This document shows, one piece after another, positions 47,673 to 58,533 of a stretch of DNA of 64,000 bases. Made by a program: the position numbers and the translations under genes. This DNA is from Pinus tabuliformis. Lineage: Eukaryota > Streptophyta > Pinopsida > Pinales > Pinaceae. The notes beneath the pieces were generated by a model that did no database searches, had not been told where the DNA came from, and worked only from the letters and a program-made list of their open reading frames with translations. Positions within the stretch are counted from its first letter, which is position 1; every line of letters begins with the position of its first letter. Location of the stretch: assembly GCA_031772625.1 (NCBI GenBank), contig CM062816.1:1669275058-1669339057 (forward strand), in the 5' to 3' direction.

Positions 47673-47849
47673 TGTTGACGCCTAATCATTGGGATTGGAT
47701 GAATATTTGAAATAATGTAAATAGTAAATAATGGAAAATAAAGAGTCATCGAGAGGTGAATCCCAAGAGTCACTCCCTCCTATATATATCCATGAGTAAT
47801 CTTAATGAAAAAACATAATTCATTTGAGAAGTTACCTCTTGGCTTGACA
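47673..47849 (+). repeat. Copia-2 3' LTR
   Basis: 177 bp, TGTTGACGCC to GGCTTGACA. Compared with the 5' LTR it has an extra tcgagaggtgaatcccaagagtca-type block between agagtca repeats. Confidence 0.92.
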
Positions 47850-49147
47850 AAATCATGTAAAAATACTAGAATAGTCTAAATAAAATGACAAGAATAACAC
47901 ATAACTAATATGACATTAAGCTGATAGATAACTTGCAACTTAATGCATAAGAGCTTTCCCAAATATATCAAGAATCAATCTCAAATTGATCTCTATCCAA
48001 CCTTGGAAGATAGCTTGACATAGATCCGAAACAAGCATGATTTACTCAAATCAGACAATAGTGCTGGAAAAAGGAAACCATGCCCATAACACAGACAATG
48101 AACAATGAGCTAAATGATCTCTTTATTAAGCTTCCAAAAAGGCAATAGTGCTCCAAATGGTTACAAGAATAAAGAGTTTTCTCTTTGCTAGCCCAATTGA
48201 CAGTCAATTTCCTACAAAAACTAGTCTCTACAATAATGCAAAAGACCCTTTTTGCAGATTATTGGAACCCTTTCTACATTCTCCAAATTTTTATTTATAA
48301 TTTACAAAAATAAATCCCAAAAAGGAGAGCTATTGAAAGCAATTTAGATCCATGATCTTAGAGATGGAAAAATCCTTATTTTTCTTCTTGTCGGTGCAAT
48401 TCCATTGCTCCAAGACTCTTGGGATCCCATCTCTCCAATAAATCCTCTGAAAAATAACCAATATAAAAATTAAAACCAATCAAAATTCAAGAGAAAAATT
48501 TAGCTTTCTAAAATTGTGAAAAACAAATTAACGAATTCCGATCCCATTTGATAAATTAGTAAAATAAAATTATAACTTCCCTTGATTTTGATTGTTCCCT
48601 CTAGAGATTTCTCAAACTTGATCATATCAAGTGAATTTGCAGTAGTAAGATATTTCTGGCAAATGAAATTCCCAAAACAAACTCAGAAAATTGGTTTTTT
48701 GGTTCCAAATTCCGAATTTTGCTATTTTTTTGGAGTGACCAAATATGGTCATGCAACCAATTCCAAATCCTTATCTATGGAATAAGGTTTCCAACAAACT
48801 CTCATTTGCTCAATTTCGTTGAGTAAAACTCAAGATATCAACCTCCGAAATCTGAGTTCCAAAAATCTCAGCTTGCTAGAAAAACACGATATTGGGCAAT
48901 TTATTAAATTTTTGTTAATTTTAATAACTCTAAAATTTAAAAATCTAAAATAAATATAAATTAAATTACATAATAAAATAAAATAATAATTAAAAAACAA
49001 AATATATAAAACCAAAATTAAATATAAAAGGTTATTTAAAATGGGGTGCATGATTTAAACGAGAGATGAAGTGTTGTACGTAAATGTGAAAGGAGGGAGT
49101 TAATGAGGAGGAGGAGTGGGTGGAGGTCCATGAGGGGAGTCCGGACC
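47850..49147. other. No gene recognised; right flank of copia-2
   Basis: Begins with the aaatc target duplication. The part at 48380-48440 (gtgcaattccattgctccaagactcttgggatcc) resembles retroelement leader or LTR text, but no partner is visible. 48890-49020 is very AT-rich. Confidence 0.35.
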
Positions 49148-49152
49148 CTCCC
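49148..49152. repeat. Target-site duplication ctccc of element GP (left)
   Basis: Identical to 54014-54018. Confidence 0.9.
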
Positions 49153-50296
49153 TATAAGGACCTACAGTTCCGCCTGAAGTGCGACCGCGTTCAAACGATG
49201 AGCGACTGGTTGGAACGATGAACAAACGATGAAGGTACGAGCTCACGGCTTCATGTGCAAGGTTATATGTTATAATGCGCACAAGGAAGAGGAGAGCGAT
49301 GGTTTTTAAGGCGTGGGGAGCATGAACGCTCAACCCATGGCCAACCCACAAAGGAACAAAGGCCGACATGTATATTAGAGACGTTTGCGATGGAGTGTGG
49401 GCGTTGGGCAAGTCGGCTAGGCAGCCAAGACTTCGCCCTGACTTTGGTATATATTGCAAGTGCGTGGATGGCTTTTGACACACATTCACTCATTGCTCAA
49501 ACATGTGAAGTGCATAGAACAAGAGGTGGACGCAGCAAGAGGAAGGCGCAGTTTAGGAGATGCGCCCTTTCTTGGGCAAGGCCGCACGGAGGTGAACGCA
49601 CATCTTGGTTTTGGGTGAAGCGCGCGGGCAGGGTTGCCCGCCGGTTGGAGTGAGGTGTGCACGGGTGTGTGGCGCCTGGTTTGTGCGACGACTTGGCACG
49701 GGTTCTTGGGTGACTCGAGTGAGCGCCCGCTCGTTGTGCAAGTGTGCATGGTGACTTGGTGAAGTGTTGAGATTGTGAACGGAGGAGTGTCTCGGGTGGA
49801 GGCGCCCGTGTGTGGCGACTTGGAGGCGCGCCCAAGTTGGGCAAACAACACGATCGTGCGACGAGGTGAACGAAGGGTTGGTGAGTCGTGCGGCGACCGT
49901 GCAGAGGCGCCAACGAGCTGGGCAATCGAGTTTGCCGAAGATTGTAAATTTGGCTAAGTATGAAACTTGGAGTTTCCAAGTATACTTGTAAAGCTTGTAA
50001 CTTGTAAAAGATTGTATAATATATTATCGGGCAGACTCATTGTTCAGGGAGTTGCCCCTCCCTGTATACTGTGAAATTGTGTTCTCATTTATAATTGCTG
50101 ATGTTAATGAATGTGTATGGGTGTTCATTGGTATAAAGGAAACATTAATAATACTTTGTTGCAAAACACAAACTAAGTAGGAAAAGTGAATTAGGCGTAG
50201 TCCAGGAACATAAGTATTGGTGGAAAGAAAGTGTTCGGTGGTGCCACACCTCGCTAAGAGCGGTTGAAAGACCATCGCCGGCTTGGGGGCGTGACA
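49153..50296 (+). repeat. Element GP 5' LTR
   Basis: 1144 bp. The start TG has become TA (tataagg against tgtaagg in the 3' LTR), and the end is GGGGCGTGACA. It is rich in CpG and in Gly/Arg/Pro-type antisense frames that are artefacts. TATA-like tataatatatta at about 50014-50025. Confidence 0.93.
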
Positions 50297-50298
50297 GG

Positions 50299-50310
50299 TG
50301 GTATCGGAGC
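50299..50310 (+). promoter_or_regulatory. Element GP primer-binding site
   Basis: TGGTATCGGAGC two bases after the 5' LTR, one mismatch from the initiator-Met PBS TGGTATCAGAGC. Confidence 0.9.
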
Positions 50311-50477
50311 TAGTCTGAAGACTTGAAGGAGTCTTGCAGGAAGCTGGGTGAAGCAGGTGTATATACACTTGACAATTGGTGACAGTGTAGCAGGTACTTG
50401 CAGGTGAAGGAAGCTGTTTCACATACAAGTGGAACAAGGGTTGGTTCAGGTTGTAAGCAACTTGGTGAAGCTATTGG

Positions 50478-51560
50478 ATGGTCGAAACTAGATCGCAAAG
50501 AAGAAGGAAGCTGTTAGCAATGGCAGCTGAATCTCAAGCTGGGTCTAGTCACGGTGCGAAGGATGCTACTATGGCACTTATGGAAAAAGTGTTGGAGAAG
50601 ATGGAGGACTTGGAAGCTTTCTGGACTAAGAAGATGAACTTGTTCGATAAGGAGCAAGAGGCCAATTCAAAGATGAGGGAAGAGCTTGATGAAATTTGGA
50701 CTCAACATGAGTACACTGATCTTATGTGTACACAACTTGAAGTAAGGGTCAAGGAGGTTGAAGAGGCAAGAGACCAAGGTCTTGCAGAGATCGTGGGCTT
50801 GCGAAAATATCTTGATGAAGCCAAAGATGAGATCGCGGTGTTGAAGAAGGCCGTGAGGCATAACTCAGGTGGAGGAGTGCCTCATGTGAAAGTCAAGGAA
50901 CCAGAATCTTACGACGGTACAAGGAGTGCAAAGACTCTTGGCAACTTTCTACGGGACATGGAGCAATACTTGGAACAATTGGGTCTATCTGATGATGAGA
51001 TGAAGGTCAAGGTAGCTGCTTAGTTCTTGACAAAGGATGCTAAGATGTGGTGGCGAAGGAGGATGGATCAGATTGCCAATGGCAATGCTGGTGACATTAC
51101 TTCGTGGGATGAGATGAAGAAAGCTTTGCAGACCCATTTCAGTCCTCAAGATGAAACGTGGGAAGCAAGGATGAAAATTAAGTTCATAAAGCAGACCGGG
51201 AACCTTCAGACATATCAACGGGAGTTTGCAAGTGCGGTTCTAGAACTTCTTGACATGGCGGAGAGGGACAAGGTGTTCAATTTCATTATTGGGTTGAAGC
51301 CTTGGGCACATAATGAAGTGAAGAGGTAGAGGATTAGAACACTTGCGGAAGCTTTTGCTGCTGTGGACAGGCTGGTGGAGCATTATGATGAGACTTCTAA
51401 TGATAGAAAGAAGAAGTCCGATAAGCCGAAAGAAAAGAAGAAGGATGATGCTTCGAAATCGGATGATAATTCGAAGACGAAGAAAGCCTTGAAGTGTTGG
51501 ATATGTGCTGGACCACATACGGTGAAGAACTGTCCTTCTAGATCGAAAGTGGCTGCGATT
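50478..51560 (+). pseudogene. Element GP gag
   Basis: Starts MVETRSQRRRKLL at 50478 and stays in one frame with TAG stops at 51021-51023 and 51327-51329. Residues 35-135 form a long coiled coil (KVLEKMEDLEAFWTKKMN through EVRVKEVEEARD to LRKYLDEAKDEIAVLKKA). The Ty3-type retrotransposon-gag capsid domain follows (EPESYDGTRSAKTLGNFLRD, then DAKMWWRRRMDQ, FIIGLKPWAHNEV). A Lys/Asp-rich linker and a zinc knuckle CWICAGPHTVKNC (C-X2-C-X3-H-X4-C) close it at about 51496-51534. It is non-functional as it stands unless both TAG codons are read through. Confidence 0.88.
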
Positions 51561-52040
51561 GCACAGTCTAATACGAAGAATGAAGAAGCTTCTGTGGGGA
51601 TGATGCAGATACTTGGTGCTGCTGCTGCTACAGAGGTGATCTCTCGGAGGGATCCTGAGAGGAACAAGTTGGAGTATGTTCGAATGAAGGTTGGAGGTGC
51701 TGATATACTCACTATGGTGGATAGTGGGGCCTCTCACAACTTCATGGGAGAAGATACTGTGAGAATAATTCGGCTGAAATTTGTACCGGTGAAGGCATAG
51801 ATGAAGATAGTCAATTCTCCTCCTGATAATGTTCTTGGTATAGCTGAAAAGGTGGACACAACACTTGGTGAGTGGACAGGGAAGGTCGACTTCACTATAG
51901 TGCGAATTGATGACTATGAGGCTGTGCTGGGGATGGAATTCATGAAACAATTCGATGCTATGATTGTTCCACATTTGAGGAAGCTGTACATTTACGATGG
52001 AAGGGAAGATGTACCCATTGGTTGGAGTGACAAGGCCTGA
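51561..52040 (+). pseudogene. Element GP protease domain
   Basis: Same frame as gag. It contains the retropepsin motif MVDSGASHNFMGE at about 51715-51750, a TAG at 51798-51800, and the second half with EYEAVLGMEF-like DDYEAVLGMEFMKQFDA (about 51908-51960). This is the usual C-terminal helix of Ty3 proteases. It leaves the frame near 52015, where a shift moves the reading into the following region. The catalytic Asp is present. Confidence 0.85.
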
Positions 52041-52440
52041 TTGTAAGTTGGCAGTGATGCAAATGGAGGACGAGAAGCGGATGGAAGACATGAGTAAGCG
52101 ATTGTCCATGGTTGAGACAAAGCTTACCGAATAGTCATTGGTCATCAGGACTCTTTCAGATAGTATCTTAGATTTGTCAAGAAGGCTAGAAGTGGTCAAG
52201 GATGATGATGATGATGAGGAGGCATATGTGAGTCCGAATGTCCGAAAGGAGGATCGGGTCACTTATCTATAGAGGATGGAGATAGAGAATCCTAACAGAT
52301 CGATTAAGATGATTAGTGAGGGTAAGTCTTCAGGCTCTACTTCATCCACACCTTCTTAGATGACAAGATGGGGCTCATTGTTAGCTGCTCATGGCAGTGA
52401 GTCCTTAAAAGAGGTTGAGTAGGTATGACAGATGGTGCAG
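52014..52440 (+). pseudogene. Element GP post-protease reading frame, unknown
   Basis: After the +1 shift near 52015 a frame continues as VTRPDCKLAVMQMEDEKRMED, then a heptad-like stretch (MSKRLSMVETKL, LSDSILDLSRRLEVV), an acidic run of five Asp and two Glu, and a Ser/Thr-rich end. It is broken only by TAG at 52132-52134, 52270-52272, 52357-52359 and 52420-52422 before a TGA at 52426-52428. It replaces the RT gene of a full element. I recognise no family; a predicted second coiled coil is the main property. Confidence 0.5.
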
Positions 52441-52858
52441 GGATGGCTTGGCATCAAGCATCATGACATGTTCTAGATGGGATGGAGTTTCCATGGACCT
52501 GAGCATGGGTGAGATTCTTGGTGAGTCTGGGATATGGCAGAATCCGAGATAGACTGGTGAAGGCATAAGGAGGGACATTCTTATGATTTGAGCGTGAAAG
52601 TTGGACTGATCACCCGACTAGTTCAAGTCATGAGGGCTAGCAGTGTACCAGAGAGATGTTGACATCAGGCAGACGAGGAGGACAGTTCATAGGATGAGGA
52701 CGACACATGATGGAGATGGAAGTTCTACATATGTTGCAGGGATGTTTGCAATATGTGGAGGAGTTGACATCATGGACCAAGGATGAGACAGAAATTGTTG
52801 TTGATCTTGGTGGATGGCTACCAGGATGGTATGTTGCTGAGGACGACAACGACTTCAG
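52441..52858 (+). other. Element GP 3' untranslated region
   Basis: No convincing frame. Runs up to the purine tract. Confidence 0.6.
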
Positions 52859-52869
52859 GTGGAGGAGGA
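52859..52869 (+). promoter_or_regulatory. Element GP polypurine tract
   Basis: gtggaggagga directly before the 3' LTR. Confidence 0.75.
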
Positions 52870-54013
52870 TGTAAGGACCTGCGGTTCCGCCCGAAGTGCG
52901 ACCGCATTCAAACGATGAGCGACCGGTTGGAACGATGAACAAATGATGAAGGTGCGAGCTCATGGCTTCATGTGCGAGGTTACATGTTATAATGCACACA
53001 AAGAAGAGGAGAGCGATGGTTTATAAGGTGTGGGGAGCATGAACGCTTAACCCACGGCCGACCCACAAAGGAACAAAGGCCGACATGTATATTAGAGGCG
53101 TTTGCGATGGAGTGTGGGCGTTGGGCAAGTTGGCTGGGCAGCCAAGACTTCGCCCTGACTTTGGTATATATTGTAAGTGCGTGGATGGCATTTGACACAC
53201 ATTCGCTCATCACTCAAACATGTGAAGTGTGCAGAACAAGAGGTGGACGCAGCAAGAGGAAGGTGCAGTTTAGGAGATGTGCCCGTTCTTGGACAAGGCC
53301 ACACGGAGGTGAACGCACATCTTGGTTTTGGGTGAAGGGCGTGGGCAGGGCCGCCCGCTGATTGGAGTGAGGTGTGCATGGGTGTGTGGCGCCCGGTTTG
53401 TGTGACGACTTGGCACGGTTTCTTGGGTGACTCGGGTGAGCGCCCGCCCGTTGTGCAAGTGTGCATGGTGACTTGGTGAAGTGTTGAGATTGTGAACGGA
53501 GGAGTGTCTTGGGTGGAGGCGCCCGTGTGTGGCGACTTGGAGGTGCGCCCAAGTTGGGCAAACAACACGATCGTGTGACGAGGTGAATGAAGGGTTGGTG
53601 AGTCGTGCGGCGACCGTGTAGAGGCACCGACGAGCTGGGCAACCGAGTTTACCGAAGATTGTAAATTTGGCTAAGTATGAAACTTGGAGTTTCCAAGTAT
53701 ACTTGTAAAGCTTGTAACTTGTAAAAGATTGTATAATATATTATCGGGCAGACTCATTGTTCAGGGTGTTGCCCCTCCCTTTATACTGTGCAATTGTGTT
53801 CTCATTTATAATTGCTGATGTTAATGAATGTGTATGGGTGTTCATTGTTATAAAGGAAACATTAATAATACTTGGTTGCGAAACACAAAATAAGTAGGAA
53901 AAGTGAATTAGGCGTAGTCCACGAACATAAGTATTGGTGGAAAGAAAGTGTTTAGTGGTGCCGCACCTCGCTAAGAGCGGTTGAAAGACCACCGCCAGCT
54001 TGGGGGCGTGACA
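52870..54013 (+). repeat. Element GP 3' LTR
   Basis: 1144 bp, TGTAAGGACC to GGGGCGTGACA, ungapped in length with 49153-50296. Followed by ctccc (54014-54018). Confidence 0.94.
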
Positions 54014-54018
54014 CTCCC

Positions 54019-54808
54019 CCACTCATGGCTTTTCAATCTACCTATTGTTTAAGTGCATAAGCCTCTCACTTTGGAAAATGAAATAAGGTTAATACCCTTG
54101 TGTTCCTCCCACTTTAATATGTCGTGCTTATTTCTAATCATCTAGGAAGGAACTAAAATATGTAGAATTTGGAACTTCTGGGAAAAAGCACCAGGGAGGA
54201 ATATTCCTTTTCCTATCTAATATTATAAAATTTTTATTATATATTTTAATTAAAATACAAATATTTTAATATATGATTTATATACAAAGGTTTAAGATTT
54301 TATATTTACAATATATATAGTATAGTTTGTATATTATATTTAAAATATGTACAAGGTGTTTGAATCTGGTTTTTAATAAATATTAAATTAATAATTAATT
54401 AAACTAATAGAATACAATTAAATAATATTTACAAACTAATTAATTTAATTAATCAAAATTAAATTAATTAAAATATAATAAAATATTATATACAAATTAT
54501 AAAAACATAGTAAAATACATATTTTATGCTTAAGTAGTGAAATTTGACTAAATTTTGACTGAAGATATTTTGCAAACTGTAAGGTCAAATGAAGTGAAAC
54601 TTGAACCATTGGAAAGCTAGCGATAAAACACATGCAATGAAGCAATAAAAAAAATCCAAAAAAAGTAAAGATTTTGCAAAATAAAGAAGAGTGAAAATTT
54701 CGCAAAATAAAGTAGTCAAAGCAATGTAGGAGCAATTTAAACAAAATTTACATGGGGGGTCCCCATAGTTTTTACAAAAATTATGGGGAGTGTTATGGCT
54801 ACAAAAAT
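54019..54808. other. AT-rich segment, perhaps the end of an old LTR
   Basis: 54220-54500 is nearly all A/T. The last 60 bases (ggggtccccatag...gttatggctacaaaaa) resemble the end of the LTR at 56302-58515 (gggtcccc...gtggccacaaca) and are followed by a similar primer site, so an old related LTR may end at about 54807. Its start is not visible. Confidence 0.4.
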
Positions 54809-54825
54809 TGGCGACACACGGGGAC
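54809..54825 (+). promoter_or_regulatory. TGGCGA-type primer-binding-site remnant
   Basis: TGGCGACACACGGGGAC, followed by taagcatttatctctagttt. The site at 58517 has the same form with ...aagttatctctgctttt after it. Plant Tat-type elements use TGGCGACTCCGCTGGGGA-like sites (tRNA-Arg type). Confidence 0.5.
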
Positions 54826-56301
54826 TAAGCATTTATCTCTAGTTTAAAATAATAGGCTTACATTTACCAAAAGGTGGAAGTTTTTTGAGAAGATTTTTCG
54901 GTGTAAATCACATTAGAATACATTTGTCGATGCGTTTCAAACCAATGAGTGTGGTTCATCGTCAGGACAAGTTGAAGAAATAGATCCTGACTGCATGTTA
55001 AATAGATAGAGCAGATCAACCAATGACTATATTTGACTCGGAAACGGTTATATTGGACTCGGCAACTACACTGGATCAACGACTATATTTGGCTATGAAA
55101 CAGTGAACTAAACTGGACGAAGGGAAAGGGATGGGGAACATGTAATTAGTTAATACATTTGTTTTATATCCATTTTCATATTTAAATAAGGTAATGTATA
55201 TATTTAAATAATATGAAGCAATTAGTTATTGAAAGGCTTATATTAAAGTTATATAATTAAATATTTAGTTAATTAATTGTAAGTTAGTTTTAAATCTATT
55301 ATCATATTTAAATAAGGTAATGTATGTATTTAATTAATATGAATCAATTAGTTATCATAGGGCTTATATTAAAGTTATATAATTAAATAGTTAGTTAATT
55401 AATTGTAAGTTAGTTTTGTTATAGTTTTTACCATAACAAGTAATTGTTTGTTTATCCTATTAACGATTTAATTAAATATAAGCTTAAATCATTAAGCTAT
55501 CTAATTAAATATAAACTTAAAACCATCTATAAAATTTAAATCTTTAATAATAATAATAATAATTTTTTGCACATTAGCCATTTCCAGAAGGTCACACATA
55601 AATGAATTGAAGAAAAATAAGCTCTTAAAGATGAAAGTACTTGAATTGTCTAGTCTTAAAATAATGAATCCAAATATAGGGAATAAATATTAATTTTAAA
55701 TTCTTCCTCTATCTTTGGGCAACAAAGATAGTTAGTAAGTTTTAAGGATTTGTATGCATATATTAGATATAAATTACATCTTTTTCCTGACATTGCTTCG
55801 TTCCCAACATGCCTATTCAGTACCCCAACAAAGCTATCTTGATACCATGCATACATTGACCCGCTACCGACGAGCCTATTTAGTACCCCGACGAGTTTGC
55901 ATACACTTCCCCAGATATATCTGCTTTTAACCCTCTTATATGCCACCCTTTTGATAAAATTATTTGGAAAATTTCTTTTAGCAATTGGGTGAAGAGAGAG
56001 GGGTCGTACAAGAGGTTTTTTATTTAAAGAAATAGACGTGATACTAGATTGAGTTTGACCCACTTGTCTTCTCTTCATCTACCAATGTAGAAGTTTTTTA
56101 AATGTGGAGGGGTATGAGAGAGATTCAAAGTAAAGACAATAGACAATTTGTTCCTTTATAAAGGTGAACTTGTACCACTTGAGTCCTATCTCATTGTTCC
56201 CCATAGATTATGGTGGATGTATGAGAAAGTGAAAACTTAGGTAAGGATGACCTTTGGACAAATGAAATCCTACTGAAAAGATATAATAAAAGTTTCCCCA
56301 T
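54826..56301. other. No gene recognised; AT-rich with tandem duplication
   Basis: May be internal sequence of the old element whose primer site lies at 54809. The only structured features are the 126-bp tandem duplication and a short repeated gcctattcagtaccccaaca / gcctatttagtaccccgacg pair at about 55810 and 55872. Confidence 0.4.
55155..55410. repeat. 126-bp tandem duplication
   Basis: tcatatttaaataaggtaatgt occurs at 55176 and again at 55302. The two units are about 90 percent alike and include attagttaattaattgtaagttagttt. Confidence 0.9.
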
Positions 56302-58515
56302 TGTTGAAGCCCCGAAAATCGGGTCGACAACAAGGGGGATACCCACCCGGTCCGGACCTTGGTTGGCAGCTTCTTATCCGTTTGGTGTAGCGGGTTCGAC
56401 TGGGGATAATGGGACCAGTTTCCCAATCTAAGGGTGTGTGTGTGTGTGCATAGTTGGATGTTGCTGATCTAAGAATACTTAAAGCTAATCTAATTCAAAC
56501 TTTTAAACTAAATCTATGCTATTGTAATCTAATGAAAAACAACACATCTAATCTATGCTAACCCGGGGTGTATTTATTCTATTATGCGATCTAAAGAGAT
56601 TTCAAACAATAACTGGTAATAAAGATCATTCAGCTATCATAAGAATAGAAATCAATTAAGATGAACTACTTTGCATAAAAAGTTAGGCAAAACAGTTGTG
56701 AACAACATATCGCATAATAAGTTACTCATATATCAGACATAAATAAATGGCTCCACCGTACAAAAGTGCCAAATGGTAACTCACACATTCATGCAATAAC
56801 ATATAAACAACTAAAACTGTATATCACTTTAAGAATATAAGCAGAAATGGCCAAGAGATAAAAGTACCATTTATGACTGATCCTACTCATAAGCTTCAAG
56901 CAACAATGATTTATCTCTCCTTGCTCTAACATCTACTAAGAGTACAGAAGTGCAACATCAGTAGCAGATATCAAATGCAAACATTAATAAACCTCGATCC
57001 ATCCATTCATCAAAACCTCCTCTAAGGGTGCAAAAGTGCATGTTCTGAGGACAAGTTTTTGACAAATTTCTGGACCCTTCTCCAAATGCATGAGAAGGGT
57101 TTAAATACTGCTAACTAATTAACTTAATTACATAAACTTAGGATGCGGTTTAAATGATCGCCCTTCTTCTAAAACAAAACTATTTCTAAAAACTGAATCT
57201 AATTCCTAACTATTTCTGCATTTGCTCCTTAAATGTTGCGAGCATTCAACATTCCCCTGGGAAGAGTCGGCTGGTTGCCTTCTGCTTTTGTTTGAGTTAT
57301 GCAAATAGAAATGGCAAGCGCTGGCACCACTTTTTTAGTACAATAGAAGATATTTTTGAGAATTATCTTCTGGTTGGGCAAATTTACTGCGTATATACTT
57401 GGCAACAACCCAAATTTCCCTCAAACTGCTTCTGCTTTTGCTATTTCGGTTTCCGGACTTGCGAATGACTAAGCAAGTTAGGGACTTTGCTTTCTGAACA
57501 ATTTTCTTAGCGATGCGCGATTACTGCCTCTGTTCTTTGATCTGGGCTTTTCTGGTGCGTTTTCCTTCTCTAGCGCCTTTTTCCTTTACCGGTTAGAAGT
57601 TTCAGGATTTTTTGTAAACATGCTGCTTTTGTGAGCTTTCTGACCCTGAATGTTGAATCACCTGTCAACCTCAGCATCTGTTGAGTGATACTCTGGAATC
57701 TGTGGTTCTGTTGCATGCGACATCTGTTCATGAAGGCATCTCTTCTCTATTCTCCGAGCATTGACGCTTTCCCCTTTTCCTTAGATGTTTCCTGCTCATT
57801 GCTTCATAATGTTTCCTGTTTTTCATTCCTGCAGTTCACGCAAAGGAAAAGAGTAATGATAATGAATACTGATACGAAAGCTCTAACCTCTACGAATGTA
57901 TAAAATCATGACACCCATCGTGAATTGACTCTTCGAAAAACACAAAACCGTCCTTCATTAACACTTTGGCATATGTTCATTAATTTCTTTTAAGGCGCGC
58001 GCCTAATTTGTGGTTTACGGACAGCTTTTCTTGAATGTTGAGCCGAGGAAATTTGCAATGGGCGATAGCAGCATCGCGTCATCGCATTACCTAGATGTGT
58101 CATCGCAAGCCTTTTCAGATTGGATTATCACAGATCGCAGATAGCATTTATCGCAGATCGCAGATATCGCCAGATCGCAGCATCGCGAATCGCATGAGTC
58201 ATTAAATCATTGTGTGCTGCTTATGCGATATTGCGATATGCGACGTCGCACATCGGCCGTCGGAGATTTCTTAAGATTTTCATCTAAGAGCGCTTCTTAA
58301 TGTGTGCGATGCGATGAATTTCGCGTCGCTTCTTCGCAGTTTTTATTATGCTCATAAGGGGATGCTTATCTTCTCCACGCGATGCGACATAATTTCAAGG
58401 AGTAGAATACAAAAAGTTTTATAAAATGTTTTTTGAATTTTTTATTAAGGGTCCCCATTTGCTTAGTGTTATTGCTAATACTAAACAAAGAGGGGGGTTG
58501 TTGGTGGCCACAACA
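56302..58515 (+). repeat. 2.2-kb LTR of a Tat-like element (LTR P)
   Basis: Runs TGTTGAAGCCCCG to GGCCACAACA and is followed one base later by a TGGCGA-type PBS, so it is a 5' LTR on plus. The length fits Tat/Athila-branch elements. A GT run lies at 56434-56447, and a dense cluster of ATCGC/GCGAT pentamers at about 58045-58340. No partner LTR is in the window. The coding sequence to its right (gypsy-3) is in the opposite orientation, so the element is truncated, rearranged or itself interrupted. Confidence 0.7.
58045..58340. repeat. ATCGC/GCGAT motif cluster in LTR P
   Basis: About fifteen ATCGC or GCGAT pentamers in 300 bp, many as cagatcgcag or tgcgatatgcga. It is an island of high CpG density in otherwise AT-rich DNA. 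Confidence 0.85.
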
Positions 58516-58516
58516 A

Positions 58517-58533
58517 TGGCGATTCACTGGGAA
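58517..58533 (+). promoter_or_regulatory. Primer-binding site after LTR P
   Basis: TGGCGATTCACTGGGAA, a close variant of the TGGCGACTCCGCTGGGGA site used by Tat-type elements. Confidence 0.65.

Larger units (their letters stand above)
42119..47849 (+). mobile_element. Copia-2: decayed Ty1/copia element with very short LTRs
   Basis: 5731 bp on plus, with LTRs of 154 and 177 bp, perfect target duplication aaatc, an initiator-Met PBS immediately after the 5' LTR and a long purine tract before the 3' LTR. It encodes gag-PR-IN-RT-RNase H in copia order, broken by several stops and at least three frameshifts. The LTR length difference comes from one 23-24-bp indel bounded by agagtca. The leader between PBS and gag is long, about 1.2 kb. 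Confidence 0.95.
49153..54013 (+). mobile_element. Element GP: non-autonomous LTR element carrying gag and protease only
   Basis: 4861 bp on plus, with two LTRs of exactly 1144 bp, perfect target duplication ctccc, an initiator-Met-type PBS and a purine tract. The 2.57-kb interior encodes gag (with coiled coil and zinc knuckle) and a retropepsin-like domain, then a short region of unknown nature. There is no sign of RT, RNase H or integrase. This resembles TR-GAG elements, which depend on partners for pol, but with a protease retained. LTR divergence sampled over about 200 bp is near 8 percent, mostly transitions. Confidence 0.92.

Noticed and set aside
49486-49979. Antisense frames of 121-160 codons, Pro/His/Thr-rich, within the GP LTRs (also 53092-53642)
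   Set aside because: They lie in the GC-richer LTR, are not shared in start or end between both LTR copies, and run opposite to the element.
51240-52262. 340-codon minus-strand frame, Ser/Leu/Arg-rich
   Set aside because: It is the antisense of gag-protease of element GP. The plus strand has clear zinc-knuckle and DSG motifs in frame, and TAG-only stops on plus leave the antisense artificially open.
55656-56078. 140-codon minus-strand frame with a repeated VGVLNR-VG block
   Set aside because: The repeat reflects a short DNA duplication; composition is that of AT-rich decayed DNA and no family is recognised.
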